NCBI GenBank assembly: GCA_001599755.1
Contig: BCHX01000003.1
Location: 620,001 to 684,000, forward strand
Direction of reading: 5' to 3'
DNA: 64,000 nucleotides
Source: Gliomastix tumulicola
Taxonomy: Eukaryota; Ascomycota; Sordariomycetes; Hypocreales; Bionectriaceae
Shown: piece after piece, positions 32,383-43,784 of the stretch
Numbering within the stretch: the stretch's first letter is position 1
How the letters are laid out: the number at the start of each line of letters is the position of its first letter
The notes under the pieces: generated by a model
What the model saw: the letters and a program-made list of their open reading frames with translations, nothing else
Databases searched by the model: none
Told to the model about the DNA's origin: nothing
Made by a program: the position numbers and the translations under genes

Positions 32383-33662
32383 ATGGTCAAGATCGCTATC
32401 GCTGGCGGCTCCGGGCGTACGCTCACCCTCACCCTCACCCTCGCCTACTTGTCCGTTCCGCAAGCAGAAAGATGTTGTACACTGACAAACACTCCTTATA
32501 GAGGTGGCTCGGGAGGTCATTGACGTCCTTGTTGCCACAGGAAAACACGAAATCACCATCCTCAGCAGAAATGTGAGCAGAGAGTCTGTCATACGAGATG
32601 AGGGGTCCCTTATTGACTCGACTTGTAGGAGCCCTCTTACTCCAGCTCGGATACCAACCCCTCCGTTATTTGGCGAACCGTCGATTACAGCGACAAGATC
32701 AGTCTAGCTGACGCCTTGGCTGGTGTTCATACGGTCCTCTCGTTTGTCCAACTCCTCTCGGACCAGGGCAATGCGTCGCAGGAGAATCTCATTGACGCTT
32801 GCGTCCTCGCCGGCGTCAAGAGATTCGCGCCGAGCGAATGGGGAAGGTAAGCGGACGGGCTTTTTCTGTGTATAACCAATGGGTTGATTTAACAGATTCG
32901 TTCCAGTGCCGGACTCGACAACATGCCTTGGTGGGCGGGAAAGAAAGAAATCAGGGAGTACCTTGAGAAGCTGAATGAGAAGGAAAAGGTACGCTGGCGA
33001 TCCCTATTTATTGTCCTCCATGTCCATGCTCACAGCGACATATTACAGGTCCTGGAATACACTCTCTTCCAGCCAGGTCTCTTCCTCGAATACCTAGCAT
33101 CGCCGTACAAGACAGCAAAGCACCTCTCCCCTCTGGACACAATGTTCGACTTCCAGAACCGCCGCGCCATCGTCGTCGATGGTCACGAAGACGCCATCAT
33201 GACGTTAACCACGGTGCAGGATCTTGCCAGCACAGTTGCAAAGGCCGTTGAGTATGAAGGAGAGTGGCCCATTCATGGCGGCATCCAAGGCAACAAGCTC
33301 ACCGCCTCTGAGATCATCTCCATTGGCGAACGAGTCCGAGGTATGCAATCACTCCGTTCCGCACAACACGAGACCACTGACCTGACGAGCGGTATACAGG
33401 CCGGCCCTTTGCTATCGAGCGTGTCAAAATGGAGGATCTGCAGCAGGGCAAGCTCAAGACGTCCTGGGTGATTGGAAAGCGCCACTCGGCCGTCAAGGAG
33501 GAAGAAGCCGAAGCCCTCGCCCGCGTCGTCCTCGCTGGCATGCTTTTGACCAGTGCCAATGGGGCCTGGCACGTTTCGGGCGCTTTTAACCGCCTCATCC
33601 CGGAGCAGTCGTTTACTGGAGCTGAAGAATTTCTCGCCAAGGTTTGGCAGGGAAAGCCTTGA
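32383..33662 (+). CDS. NmrA-like / isoflavone-reductase-like NAD(P)-binding protein
   Basis: Six exons: 32383-32416, 32502-32572, 32629-32846, 32907-32988, 33049-33340 and 33400-33662, giving 319 residues. The short first exon supplies MVKIAIAGGSG, the start of a Rossmann fold; joined it reads GGSGQVAREVIDVL. Then LSRN, ADALAGVHTVLSFVQLL, GVKRFAPSEWG and YTLFQPGLFLEYLASP follow, all typical of the NmrA/PCBER family. Members are NADPH-dependent reductases or redox-sensing regulators; in gene clusters they often act as tailoring reductases. Intron 1 (85 nt) contains three CTCACC repeats plus CTCGCC (32422-32445). It is the right-most cluster member; the next gene is housekeeping NUF2. Its role in the pathway is inferred from position only. 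Confidence 0.9.
32422..32445 (+). repeat. Short tandem repeat (CTCACC)3 CTCGCC in an intron
   Basis: Four six-base units near the 5' end of the first intron of the NmrA-like gene. Confidence 0.85.
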
Positions 33663-34571
33663 GCCAATGCCCCCTTATCCAGTAGCCCTCACCTTTATTG
33701 TAGTCAAGACAATAGCTTGTTCGACAGCTCCTGACAGTAGAGCTTGAATGCATTGTCACTGGGCGCGTCCTAGTACGACCACACGACGCATCATTCTTGT
33801 CCCAGTCGAACACACGCACCGCATCCTGTGCAGGGTCGCACTTTTTGGTGACACGTAGCTCTGAGACACAGGACGCAGGTGACACGCTTCACAGGGACCT
33901 GCTTCACCACGTGGTTCGACGGAATCGTCCGCTTAAGCGAGCGGCATTGCCTGTGGCCAGGAGTTGGCGGTGCACCAGTAACACAGGATCACAATGTCTC
34001 GTCGCCCCGTGTCCCCGTCTTTTCCCTCACTGTACTCCACTGATTGGCGAAGTCTTTGTCTGGTCGTCATCGAGGACCGAGTGTGAATGTCATCCCTCGT
34101 AGCGGTCCGGAAGCCCCCGGCTCTGGGTGAGCCGATGAGATGACATTTGATGCAATGAGGAATTCGGTAAGGTCACCACTGAAACGGAGGATAAAATGAA
34201 GCTTTCATTAAAAATCACATAAGCTCATAATAGTAAAATTGACAGAGAGTCATGATCTTATTTCGCAAATGAGTTGTAAAGTTTGGGAAAGGTCGATGCA
34301 AAGGAGAGCCAGCTCGAGGGAGATATCACGTGACCGCACTTGGTCCCCCCACCAACGCGTCCCGCTTTGTTTACATTGTAATTATCACTTTAAACTTTAC
34401 GTCCCCTCCATGCGCCTGCTAAATTGACAAGCGCCACAGACCGATAAATCTGCACACGGCAACCACATGGTGTAGAAGCACGCTCGTCCTCGCCCACGAC
34501 CCCGATTACCTCTCCCCGAGCAATAAATACCACAGCCACATCGTGCAGGGCACCGCGCGCGCGCACTCACC
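33663..34571. promoter_or_regulatory. NUF2: NUF2 promoter region with cell-cycle-like motifs
   Basis: These 909 bp between the cluster and NUF2 have no gene. In the 250 bp before NUF2 lie TCACGTGA (34326-34333, bHLH palindrome), ACGCGT (34355-34360, MluI cell-cycle box, the MBF target) and TGTTTACA (34368-34375, forkhead-type GTAAACA). In yeasts the last two motifs time G1/S and G2/M transcription. Use here is inferred. A CGGTCCG also occurs at 34103-34109. Confidence 0.4.
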
Positions 34572-36025
34572 ATGGCGTACAACCCCCGCGTCAGCATCAT
34601 CCCGAGCTCGCAGCAGCACCAGTCGCGCACCCGCAAGAAGGAGGACGAGAACGATGCCTTCATGCGCCTCCCCGACCGCGAGATCGTCGGCTGCATCACG
34701 GACATCGGCATCACCTTCACCATCGCCGACCTGCAGAAGCCCAACGCGGCGCACGTGCAGCAGATCTTCGAGTGGTTCGCCGAGCTGCTGCTCAACGCGA
34801 CGCGCGAGACGGTCGAGCCCCCGATGCGCGCCGCCGCCGAGGACGTCTGCGGCGAGTTCCAGGACGTCATCCCGCCCGACACGCGGAACCTGATGGGCTT
34901 CTACGTGTCGCTGCGCAAGCTGCTGTTCGAGTGCGGGATTCAGGACTTCACCTTCAACGACCTGTACAAGCCGACGTACGACCGGCTCGTCAAGATCTTC
35001 AGCTACCTGATCAATTTCGTACGGTTTCGCGAGTCGCAGACGACCGTCATCGACGAGCACTGCAACAAGGCCGAGAACACCAAGTCACGGATCGAGACGC
35101 TGTACAACGACAACCAGGAGCACGAGGCCACGCTCGAGGAGCTGCGGCACAGGCGGAAGGTGATGGAGATGCAGGTGAAGGAGAAGACGATGCGCAACGA
35201 GGAGCTCAAGAAGCAGCTGCTGGAGCTGAGGAGGAACCAGGAGAAGGTCGCCGCGCGGCTAGACGACGCCAAGGACAAGAAAGGCTCGCTCACGGCGCAG
35301 TTGGAGCAGAAGACGCAGGAGAAGTTGACGCTGAAGCAGGAGAGCACCAAGCTGCGGCCGTATATGCTCCAGAGCCCCTCGGCGCTACAGGACAACCTGA
35401 CGGAGCTCCGCGAGATCCTCAACAACGACAAGGCACACATCGACGCGCTAGACCGCAGGGCGCGTGCTCTCCAGACATCGTCAGACTCGTTCACAGTAGT
35501 GTCGGCAGACGTCGCCTCGTGCATCAAGATCCTGGACGAGATTGCGACGGAGCTGGCCAAGGAGGAGGAGGAGATGGCGCGGAATGCCAAGCAGCGCGAC
35601 GCCCTGACAGAGCGCGGTAACAATGCGCGAGAGGTCGAGAGAGCGGAGACCATGCTGAAGCGGCAGCTGGCCAAGTGGATCGAGCGTACGGAGAAGCTGC
35701 GCGAGCAGAGCAACTCCAAGGCGCAGGAGGCCAAGAAGAAGATGGATGAGCTCAGAGCGCTGTACAAGAAGCTCACGGAGGAGCACGCGCAGAAGGGCAA
35801 GGATATTGAGATCCGGAGGGTGAGGATCGAGCAGACGGAGAAGAAGGTAAGCCTCCAAATATCTCTGTGCCGCAAAATGTTTGCAGCAGGTGCTAACAGG
35901 ATTCTTAGATGCTTGACCTGAGGGAAAACATCGACAACGAGGTACAAGCCGCTCAGGCCGAGTACCTCAAGATGGAGGCTCACATCAAGCTCTACATTAC
36001 GGAGATGGAGCAGAACATCTCATAG
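34572..36025 (+). CDS. NUF2: Kinetochore protein NUF2 (Ndc80 complex)
   Basis: Exons 34572-35846 and 35909-36025 (62-nt intron) encode 463 residues. The N-terminal ~140 residues form the calponin-homology domain: FMRLPDREIVGCITDIGITFTIADLQKP, VQQIFEWFAELLLN and NLMGFYVSLRKLLFECGIQDFTFNDLYKP are unmistakable Nuf2 blocks. From about residue 160 to the end it is almost continuous coiled coil (Glu/Lys/Arg/Gln heptads). Nuf2 pairs with Ndc80 to bind microtubules at the outer kinetochore. Length matches the family. Exon 2 adds the end of the coiled coil (MLDLRENIDNEV...). Its promoter has MCB- and forkhead-like sites. It converges with the 228-residue gene, 194 bp apart. Confidence 0.96.
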
Positions 36026-36219
36026 TGTCTCGAGTCCCTCTCTTTCTTTTTCGTGTCTTGTGATGAGTAATGAAGGGCAGCGGGGCAGCGATTAAGATAC
36101 CACGGTCTGGAGTTTGGAGTGTTCATCTTGCTGTTTGGGTATTTTCGGAGAGATATAGAATTGAACATGGCCTTTATTGGCAGCCACATCTCATGACGTC
36201 TACGCTGATGTGAGCGATG

Positions 36220-36906
36220 TTATTCCGTCGTTGGGGGAGGCTTGAACCATCGACCCAGGACGCGACCAATGTCTACAGTCCTCCCGCTCCACGATCCATC
36301 GTTCTTGACCAACGCCCCGTCGAGCATGGGGACCCTCTCCGACATCATCTCCTCCAAAGTGTCATAACCGCCGCCCCCCAGGGGGTCGATGACGACAGCT
36401 TTGAGCTCGTTCCTCACGGCGGCTTCAACAAGAGCTGAGGCAGAGTTGCCCAGACCCTGCGCAGACCATTCGCTCGTAGCGCGATGGAGCTCAAGGAAGC
36501 CGTACATCAGAAGGACAGGTGGTTTGTCCGGCTCAGCAGGCCGGTGGTTCGGCGGCGCCAGAACGCCCGAGTCATCCTGGCAGAAGACGGCGAGGTAGGC
36601 GCGCAGATGGACGACGGTCGGGATAAAGACGGTGCGGATGTGGCGCGAGACAGCGATCTGCATGAGCGTCGGTCGAAGCAGCTGGCTGTCGCCAGTCACG
36701 GTGCTTGGGTCGTGGTCCTGGTCTTCCCCCGCGACATTTTGGTGCTGTGGCCGCACATTTGAGTCGACGTCCAGATCGAGACTTTGGAGGAAGAGCTCCC
36801 TGGATGTGCCGATGAGGAGGGTGCTGGGGTATCGGTAGTTGGAGATGATCTGGGATATCAGATTGGAGGGCGTTGCAGGAGGGAGGATGAGGCAGCTGGG
36901 GGCCAT
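36220..36906 (-). CDS. Conserved hypothetical protein, 228 residues
   Basis: A single exon, ATG 36904-36906. It starts MAPSCLILPPATPSNLISQII, with STLLIGTSRELFLQSL next. The middle has LLRPTLMQIAVSRHIRTVFIPTVVHLRAYLAVF, then PVLLMYGFLELHRATSEWSAQGLGNSASALVEAAVR. Alternating hydrophobic strands and helices suggest an alpha/beta fold, possibly of the RecA-like kind seen in small recombination or Elongator accessory proteins, but no Walker A motif is present. There is no signal peptide or membrane segment. It is divergent from AP-3 beta (590 bp). I do not recognise the function. Composition and phase are those of a real gene, and the antisense frame at 36389-36598 is a shadow. Confidence 0.7.
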   Translation of the reverse strand: MAPSCLILPPATPSNLISQIISNYRYPSTLLIGTSRELFLQSLDLDVDSNVRPQHQNVAGEDQDHDPSTVTGDSQLLRPTLMQIAVSRHIRTVFIPTVVHLRAYLAVFCQDDSGVLAPPNHRPAEPDKPPVLLMYGFLELHRATSEWSAQGLGNSASALVEAAVRNELKAVVIDPLGGGGYDTLEEMMSERVPMLDGALVKNDGSWSGRTVDIGRVLGRWFKPPPTTE

Positions 36907-37496
36907 GACATGTTCGGCTATAGCGCTAGACGAGTGCAGCTGAACCTCGTGTATGGTCTAAGACTAGAATTGCCGCTTTCTCCTTGCTTTGATGCTTATT
37001 GGAAGCTCTAAGATTGTGTGTTGAGCAAGGTAAGTGAAGTGCACCTGGAAGCCAGTGAAGCTTGGTGGAGTGTGTGATTCTCCTAGCGTACCGGCTCTAA
37101 CAAGATGTCTCTAGGTACTTATCATGCTACACAACTGCAGAACTGCAGCCCCAGTAAGAATAATTTAAATCTGTTAAGTGCCCATAAATAATACATTCCA
37201 ATAAATAAGCGTGATATGATTACTTTAAAAGAACTACAAGGAATGGCGAAGGGTGCAAGCTCCTGGAAGTCAAGTCTGCCTATGATCGACTGATAGAGCA
37301 GGAGGTGTAGGGTACATACTAGTATTCAGTGGGGTGTACCTGAACCCACCATCCACCATCACTCTTTGGAGGGCCACACGACCTGGACGTCACTGCTGCA
37401 TCTTCACGAGCTTCACCAACACGCACCTACAAGACACGACACCCCGGGCCACTCGATCAAAGGCGGACCTGGCCATGTCCCGTGGGACGCAGCACC
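36907..37496. other. Divergent promoter with an A/T-rich island
   Basis: These 590 bp lie between the 228-residue gene and AP-3 beta. An A/T-rich patch at about 37155-37235 stands out against the GC-rich surroundings. No gene or repeat was recognised. Confidence 0.5.
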
Positions 37497-39962
37497 ATGG
37501 AGTCCATAGCCAAGATATCGAGTCTCATGGAGACGGGTAACGCCCTCCCCGTCCACTACTGCCCAACCCATCTGCTAACAGTCGCCCCTCGCAGCTCGAG
37601 AGCTGACGCTCGACGCCGCCCAGGCCACGCGCAACCTGCGCACGACCAGCTCTAGCTCCAGGCCCATGGATCGCAACCAGATCAGGAAGCTTCTCGACAG
37701 CAGGAATGACAGAGAAATCCTCGACGGCCTGCGACGCACCATCTCTGTACGTCGCCGATGCCCGGGCCCAGCTACACGCGTCTGCCTTCGAATCGCTCCG
37801 CTGACCGGTTCCCCCCCGTCTAGATGATGTACAAGAACCAAAAGACGCTGCCTTTCTTCTCCGCCGTCGTCAAGAATGTCGCCTCCCCGAACATTGAGAT
37901 CAAGAAGCTGGTGTATATATATCTCATCCACCACGCCGAGCAAGAGCCCGACCTCGCCCTCCTGTCCATCAACACGATACAAAAGTCCCTGTCCGACTCC
38001 AACCCGCAGGTCCGAGCCCTCGCGCTCAAGACCATGTCTGGCATTAGGGTCCCCGTCATCAGCCAGATCGTCTCGCTCGCCGTCAAGAAGGGAGTCGTCG
38101 ACCTGAGCCCCCACGTGCGCAAGGCCGCTGCCCTCTCGATACCGAAATGCTACCGCCTCGACCCGAGCCAGTCGCCGCAGCTTATCGATTATCTGTCGAC
38201 CCTGTTGGGAGACAAGCAATATTATGTCGCCGGGGCTGCCGTCGCCGCCTTCATCGAGGTTTGCCCGGATAGGATAGACCTCATCCATAAGCACTATCGC
38301 AGCTTGGTCAAGAAGATTGTCGACATGGACGAGTGGAGCCAGCTAGCCGTGCTACGGCTGATGACATACTATGCGCGGAAGTGCTTTCCTCGCAAGGAGC
38401 AGCCTGCGAGCGAGAAGAAGCAGACCACCACGGACGACTTCTACGACGAGCCTCTGAACGCCCAGACATCAACCTCAATAGACTCCGACCTGGCTCTCCT
38501 GCTGAACGGTATCCGGCCGCTGTTGCAGAGCCGCAATGCGGGTGTTGTCATTGCGGTCACCCGGTGCTATGTCAACATAGGGACGCCAGAGTACCTCAAA
38601 CATGCCATCGGGCCTCTGGTCGCCTTGCTGAGGAGCGCCTCGGATATCCAGCAAATAGCTTTGTACAACATCGTCTCCGTCTGTCTTCTACGACCGGCAG
38701 ACTTTGTCAAGTATGCCACCCATTTCCTGGTCAGAGCTACAGACACCGAGCCAGTCTGGGAGCTCAAACTTGAGGTTCTCACCATCATCTTCCCCCACAG
38801 TCCTCTACACACAAAGGCTCTGATCTTAAAAGAGTTGGAGCACTTCTCTCAGGGGTCTGACAAGGCGCTTGTGCGCGAGTCAGTGCGCGCCATTGGGCGC
38901 TGCGCACAAGCAGACGCTTCCATGGCCCCGAGATGCTTGAAGCTTCTGCTTGGACAAATCACCAGTCTAGATGGCACGCTAGCAGCGGAGTCTCTCACAG
39001 TCATCAGGCACCTGATTCAGCAGGATGCTCAGGGCCACGTCGGAACTGTCGTCCGTCTGGCAAGGAACCTAGACTCGGCGACAGATCCGCAGGCAAGAGC
39101 CACCATCGTCTGGCTTGTCGGCGAGTTCTCTGGCCTGAATGGCGAGGACAACATCGCGCCGGATGTCCTGCGAATTCTACTAAAAGACTTCGCAAGTGAA
39201 TCAGAAGCTGCGAAGCATCAAATTCTGTTATTGGCCGCCAAGGTGTACCTACATCACATCAACCGGAAAAAGGAATCAGGAGAAGAAGAGCAGAGGCAAA
39301 ATGAGAACGATGGGACGGGCGACGGATTCATGCAAGAGGAGGACACACATACCATTGCAAAGCTCTGGGAGTACGCCCTGCTGCTCGTGAGGTACGACAC
39401 CTCATACGACCTGCGTGATCGCGCACGGATGTATCGCGCCCTGCTCGCGGTGCCGCAACTGGCGACACTGATGCTGTTGGCACCGAAGCCGGCACCTCAA
39501 GCGCCGAGCCCCTCTGAGTCGAGAAAGGGGTTCCTCCTCGGCTCCTCGACGCTTGTCCTTGCAGGAGGCGGGGGTATTCATGGTATCCAGGGCTACGAAG
39601 CCTTACCAAACTGGGTTGAGCCAGGGCACGAGCCGGACCCGCGTCTCCGCGATACCGAGCCGTCGGCCAGCTCCCGCTATGACTCCGACAGGAGCGCCGT
39701 CCCGGCGAGTGAAATGCTCGACAGCGCCGCCAAGGCCATGCCGTCTAAATCTAACGGTCTAGGGGAGGCGGTCGGCACCAAGACGCTGGATGACTGGCTG
39801 GCTGAGGAGGCGGATGAGGAGGAAGAGACGGATGACGACGAAGAGGAGGGCAGCACAGAGGAGGAGACTGACGAAGACGAGGAGGAGGAAGAGAGCGATG
39901 AAGAGGAGGAAGATGACGAAAGCGATGACGACGGAGAGCAGGACAGGCTGGTTAAGCCCTGA
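37497..39962 (+). CDS. APL6: AP-3 complex subunit beta
   Basis: Exons 37497-37536, 37595-37746 and 37824-39962 (introns 58 and 77 nt) give 776 residues. It begins MESIAKISSLMETARELTLDAAQ, typical of the AP beta N-terminus. The adaptin trunk of HEAT-like repeats follows: RKLLDSRNDREILDGLRRTIS, FFSAVVKNVASPNIEIKKLVYIYL, HAEQEPDLALLSINTIQKSL and HVRKAAALSIPKCY. The C-terminal ~60 residues are almost all Glu and Asp, standing in for the hinge; no ear domain is seen, as in other fungal AP-3 beta chains. AP-3 carries cargo from the Golgi to the vacuole. The first exon of 40 bases is short and was fixed by the conserved METARELTLD join. An earlier ATG at 37484 in another frame was rejected. Confidence 0.94.
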
Positions 39963-40157
39963 CGAGCTTGCATATCTCGCTATGACAAAATAGAGAAACA
40001 TGATATCTGCCATGGTCCGTGCAAGTGACTCTTATTCGTATGTCCTTCCGGTACTTGTTTCCCTATCCGATTCTATGTGAGTCTAATTCCATCCAGCCAG
40101 CTATGTACGGTGCATATGTACTGTGTCCTCGCCAAAGTCATCTGCCCCTGTTGAGCT
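39963..40157. other. Convergent 3' region
   Basis: 195 bp between the stops of AP-3 beta and the RTA1-like gene; both 3' UTRs lie here. Nothing else was seen. Confidence 0.5.
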
Positions 40158-41307
40158 TTAGCTCGGCTTCTGAGACGTCTCGACCTTGCCAGCCTCGGTA
40201 TTGGACTCGCTCGTCTCGGCGCCCGTCTCGGCACCCGTCTCGCCCAGCCCGTGCTCCTCGGCCTCCTTCTGGTACCCGCTGCCCATCTGCGGGAAGTACA
40301 GCCCCGGGTGGAAGATGGTGAGCAGGTAGACGGCGATGAAGATGAGCGTCGCGTCGAGCACCATGAAGCTCGCCTCGTCCTGCATGATGTGGTTGCCCCA
40401 GCCGCCAGCCATCTCGGCGATACTTTCAAAACCCGTCAGCATCACCACATAGCATATCCGACATTAGTAAGAATCACTCACCGGTATACGCAACGGATCA
40501 TGACGCAGGCATACGCCCCCGCGACCGCAAACCCAAACTTCCTAAATTTAGCATCCCGCCACAGCGCCACGCCCCTCGCATCCGCCGCCTCGCTGTTCAT
40601 ATGCTTCCTCACCCGCAGCCAGTAGTCCCCGCCCATGATGCCAAACACAATCAGCACGACGACCTGCAGCGCGACGCCCGCGATGATGGCGTTGTTCCCG
40701 CTCCGGAGCAGCGCCCGGTTGTCCCTGTCCGCGGCCGCCGCGATGGCGCCCCCGATGGCCTGGACGAGGAGGCACGAGAGGTCGGCGGGGAGGAAGATGA
40801 CCGGGTACCACTTGGGCCGGATGCGCGAGAGGGAGGCGTTGAGGTGCAGCGCGACGTGCTTGAGGGTGAGGTAGATGGAGACGCAGAGCATCGTGGGCGC
40901 GAGGATGATGGCGCAGATCTGGAGCTGGAAGGCGCCGTCGTTCCACGGGTTGTAGTGCAGCAGGGCGCGGCCGACGTAGCCTATGTTCGTTCTTCTTGTC
41001 AGTCTTCACCCCCCTTTTTTGTTTCCTTTTCCCATTTTCTTTTTATGAAGGGGGGAGGGGGTTGGTTACCGGCCGTCTCAAGGGCGAGGCCCAGCCCAAT
41101 GGAGGCGGTAAAGGTCCATGTCTTGGAGCGGATGCCGAGGAACAGCGCCGCGATGAAGCAGAGACCGAAGGCGAGAGCGAAGAAGATGCTCGCGCCGAGG
41201 TTCGGGTAGTAGCCCAGGACGGTGGCCCCGACTGGGCAATCGGGTGTCACTTCGTCGCAGAGGTCGAAGGAGCCGCGCCGGTAGCCGCCCTCTCCGTCAC
41301 CGGCCAT
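40158..41307 (-). CDS. RTA1-like seven-transmembrane protein
   Basis: Exons 41307-41070, 40980-40482 and 40422-40158 (introns 89 and 59 nt) encode 333 residues. The N-terminus has CDEVTPDCPVGATVLGYYPNLGAS, then seven hydrophobic segments. Family marks are GYVGRALLHYNPWNDGAFQLQICAIILAPTML, the polar FLPADLSCLLVQAIGG and CVYRIAEMAGGW restored by the last splice. The tail is acidic, with repeated GAETGAETSES. RTA1/RTM1 proteins are fungal plasma- or vacuolar-membrane proteins linked to resistance to 7-aminocholesterol and other toxic lipids; the transported molecule is uncertain. The intron 1 acceptor CATAG was chosen because it gives AGYVGRA. Confidence 0.92.
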
Positions 41308-42424
41308 GGTGATTATCTTTCCAAGCGGACGATCGTGGTGTCGATATCACCGAGTGACTGATGCCAGGAGCAGACACGCAACCCAACGTCCAACCTCAGG
41401 AATATCAGAGGAAGTCGGGAAAGGAGGAAAGAAAGGGACGAGAAACAAGGATCAAAGGAATGGATCAGTACCAATCTTCTCACTCTCGCTACCCTCCACA
41501 CAGGGTGCCATCGTATATTTAACAATCCAAACCCACGGGAGGCCACCCGGATCGCTGCACCCCGTCGTCCCATCCGTCTACAGTACCCATCCCATAAACA
41601 ACCTTCTTCTCCAAAAACCCTCCGGTCCCCTGCCCATGTCCCCAAATCCACGTAATCAACAAGAAAGATTACCTACCTGCGATATTCAGATCGCAGGTGT
41701 GAGCAAAGGAGGGGGGGCGGCCATCCTCCGAGCTGGTTCAGTACGCGTATAAGCTGTATATGTGCACCAGACGAAACGAGAGACCCCAAAAGGACTGCCC
41801 CCCATTCGGAAACACTACCATCCGGTGGGAAAACAATGGGGTTTTCCTCCCTCCTGTACGCGTACCCGGACAGAATGATATGTCCGAGTTTTGAAAGAGA
41901 GGACCGGATGGCCGGCCGATGTCCGTGGTTATGGACTTGTGGTTGGTGGATTTGGTCTCTTTGACGTTTGGGGCCGTCGGCCGGGTCGCTAGGCCGGGTT
42001 TGGAAGCAGGGCCGAGCTCCTGCTTGCGCTATACGCGTATTTGTGCAGGCAGATGCGTTCTGGATAAAATGTGTGTGGTGGTATCGGAGGCTTTTTGGCG
42101 AGATAAGGTATGGAATTAAGGTGAGGCGTTCCGAGAAGGGCTACTCGTGGTGAGTGGTGATCCATGCAGGTCTCGTGCTGTCCTCGACGTAATGGAGGGC
42201 CGGGGGTCTAGTTGTGAGCTGGCTGGGCTGTCAGTTGTTCTGCGCCTTACAGATGACCTGCATCAGCGAAGGTCTTACCGACGAACCGAAATCCAATCAT
42301 TTCCTCAGTCAACTAATATGACCTGTACGAAATCTATGACGAGGCTCACCAATCAAGCAGGCGCCGTTATCTTGCCTGTGAAATGCAACACGGTAGTGTA
42401 TTATGCTCTATGATAGGTGCTTGC
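41308..42424. other. Intergenic region upstream of the RTA1-like gene
   Basis: This 1.1 kb holds the RTA1-like promoter and the 3' end of the hydroxyisobutyrate dehydrogenase gene. Short open frames lack conserved features. Confidence 0.5.
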
Positions 42425-43784
42425 TTATTCTTCCTTACCTCCAAGATACCGATATACGACAGAGAAATCCCTGCCAGAGCACTCCTCGAGCTTCTCGGCC
42501 TCCGAGTACACATCCATCGCCGTGTCAGCAAGCTTCATATTGGCGCCAGCCTCCTTGGCCGCCAGCATGGCAAGCCGCAGGTCCTTCTTCATCAGCGAGA
42601 TGCCGAACCCGCCGCGATAGTCCCGCCCCGCCGCCGCCGTCTCGACGACCCCGCGCACCGGGTTGTTCACCTCGGACGGCCAGCAGCGGCCCGTGCTGAC
42701 GTTGATGACGCCCGCGAGCGTCTTCGGATCCAGCCCCCACTTCATCCCGAGGTTCATAGCCTCGGCCGTGGCGATGTTGTTGAGCGCGAGGAGGTAGTTG
42801 TTGGCCAGCTTGGCCGAGAGGCCGGCGCCCTGCTCGCCGCAGTGCAGCACCTTGCGGCCCATGAGGAGCAGCACCGGCTCGATGCGCGGGACGAGGCTGG
42901 GCGACGACCCGAGCATGAAGGTCAGCGTGCCGGCGGTAGCGCCGACGACACCTCCCGACATGGGCGCGTCGGTGAAGACACCTTGGCCGGCATCCGAGAC
43001 CGACTTGGCAACCTGACGAGATGTAGAAGGGTCGATGGTGGAGCAGTCGATGAAGACGCGGTCCTTCTTGGGGAGCGCGTCTGTGAGGATCGACTCGTAC
43101 ACGCCCTTGACATGTTGCGGCTCAGGCAGTACCGTGATGACAGTGTCCTATATATCCCCAAAAGAGGTCGAATATCAGCAATCGGCTCCAGCAGAAAGGT
43201 GAGCTGCTTGACTCTGCAGAGCAAGTGCAGACTGTGCTGTGTTCCATCATTTCAGAGGATTGGCTTTTAATTGGATTAATCACAGAGGGCCAGCGAGCTG
43301 TCTAGACTGCTGGCTCCAACTTGGATCATAGATAGAACAAATTGTTCTCTCATCATTTAAGGAGACACAAACACAGAACTGCCTTGGCTCCTGAGTCAAG
43401 CGCGAGAACAGAGGCGCTAACTTACAGCATCTTTGGACGCATCAAAGGCGCTCGCGGCAATCTCGACAGCAGCACCGCCGGATGCAGCCTTCATCTCCGT
43501 CTCGAGACCTTGCACGGCACTCGTGTTGATGTCGAAGATGGAGATCTTGTCAGAAGGCGTGAGCTTCGACTGGAGGTTCTTGGCCATTTGGTAACCCTAA
43601 GAGATGCTGTTAGTCAATTGGACGTGAACGCAGGCATACATCAAAGGCGACATACCATCTGACCGAGACCGATGAAGCCATAGTTATCCAACCGCCTGGC
43701 TGTACAGGCAAACCCTCTTCTCTGGATGAAGCTACCGCTACCGCGGACAGCCGCAGTAGCAGCAGTAGCAAAGACAGCCCTCAT
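42425..43784 (-). CDS. 3-hydroxyisobutyrate dehydrogenase, mitochondrial
   Basis: Exons 43784-43656, 43596-43426 and 43147-42425 encode 340 residues. The first ~30 residues (MRAVFATAATAAVRGSGSFIQRRGFACTARR) form a mitochondrial presequence. The NAD-binding motif GFIGLGQMGYQMAKNL is restored across intron 1 (59 nt). The substrate loop reads FTDAPMSGGVVGATAGTL (consensus DAPVSGG). KLANNYLLALNNIATAEAM carries the catalytic Lys (AKLANN). It oxidises 3-hydroxyisobutyrate to methylmalonate semialdehyde in valine breakdown. Intron 2 is 278 nt, long for this genome. An antisense open frame at 42383-43270 is a shadow. Confidence 0.93.

Noticed and set aside
35003..35983. 326-codon minus-strand frame opposite NUF2
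   Set aside because: Ser/Leu/Cys-rich antisense of a coiled-coil coding region; no conserved feature.
37575..38294. 239-codon minus-strand frame opposite AP-3 beta
   Set aside because: Antisense shadow of the adaptin trunk.
42383..43270. 295-codon plus-strand frame opposite 3-hydroxyisobutyrate dehydrogenase
   Set aside because: Antisense of a well-supported gene and spans its intron boundary.
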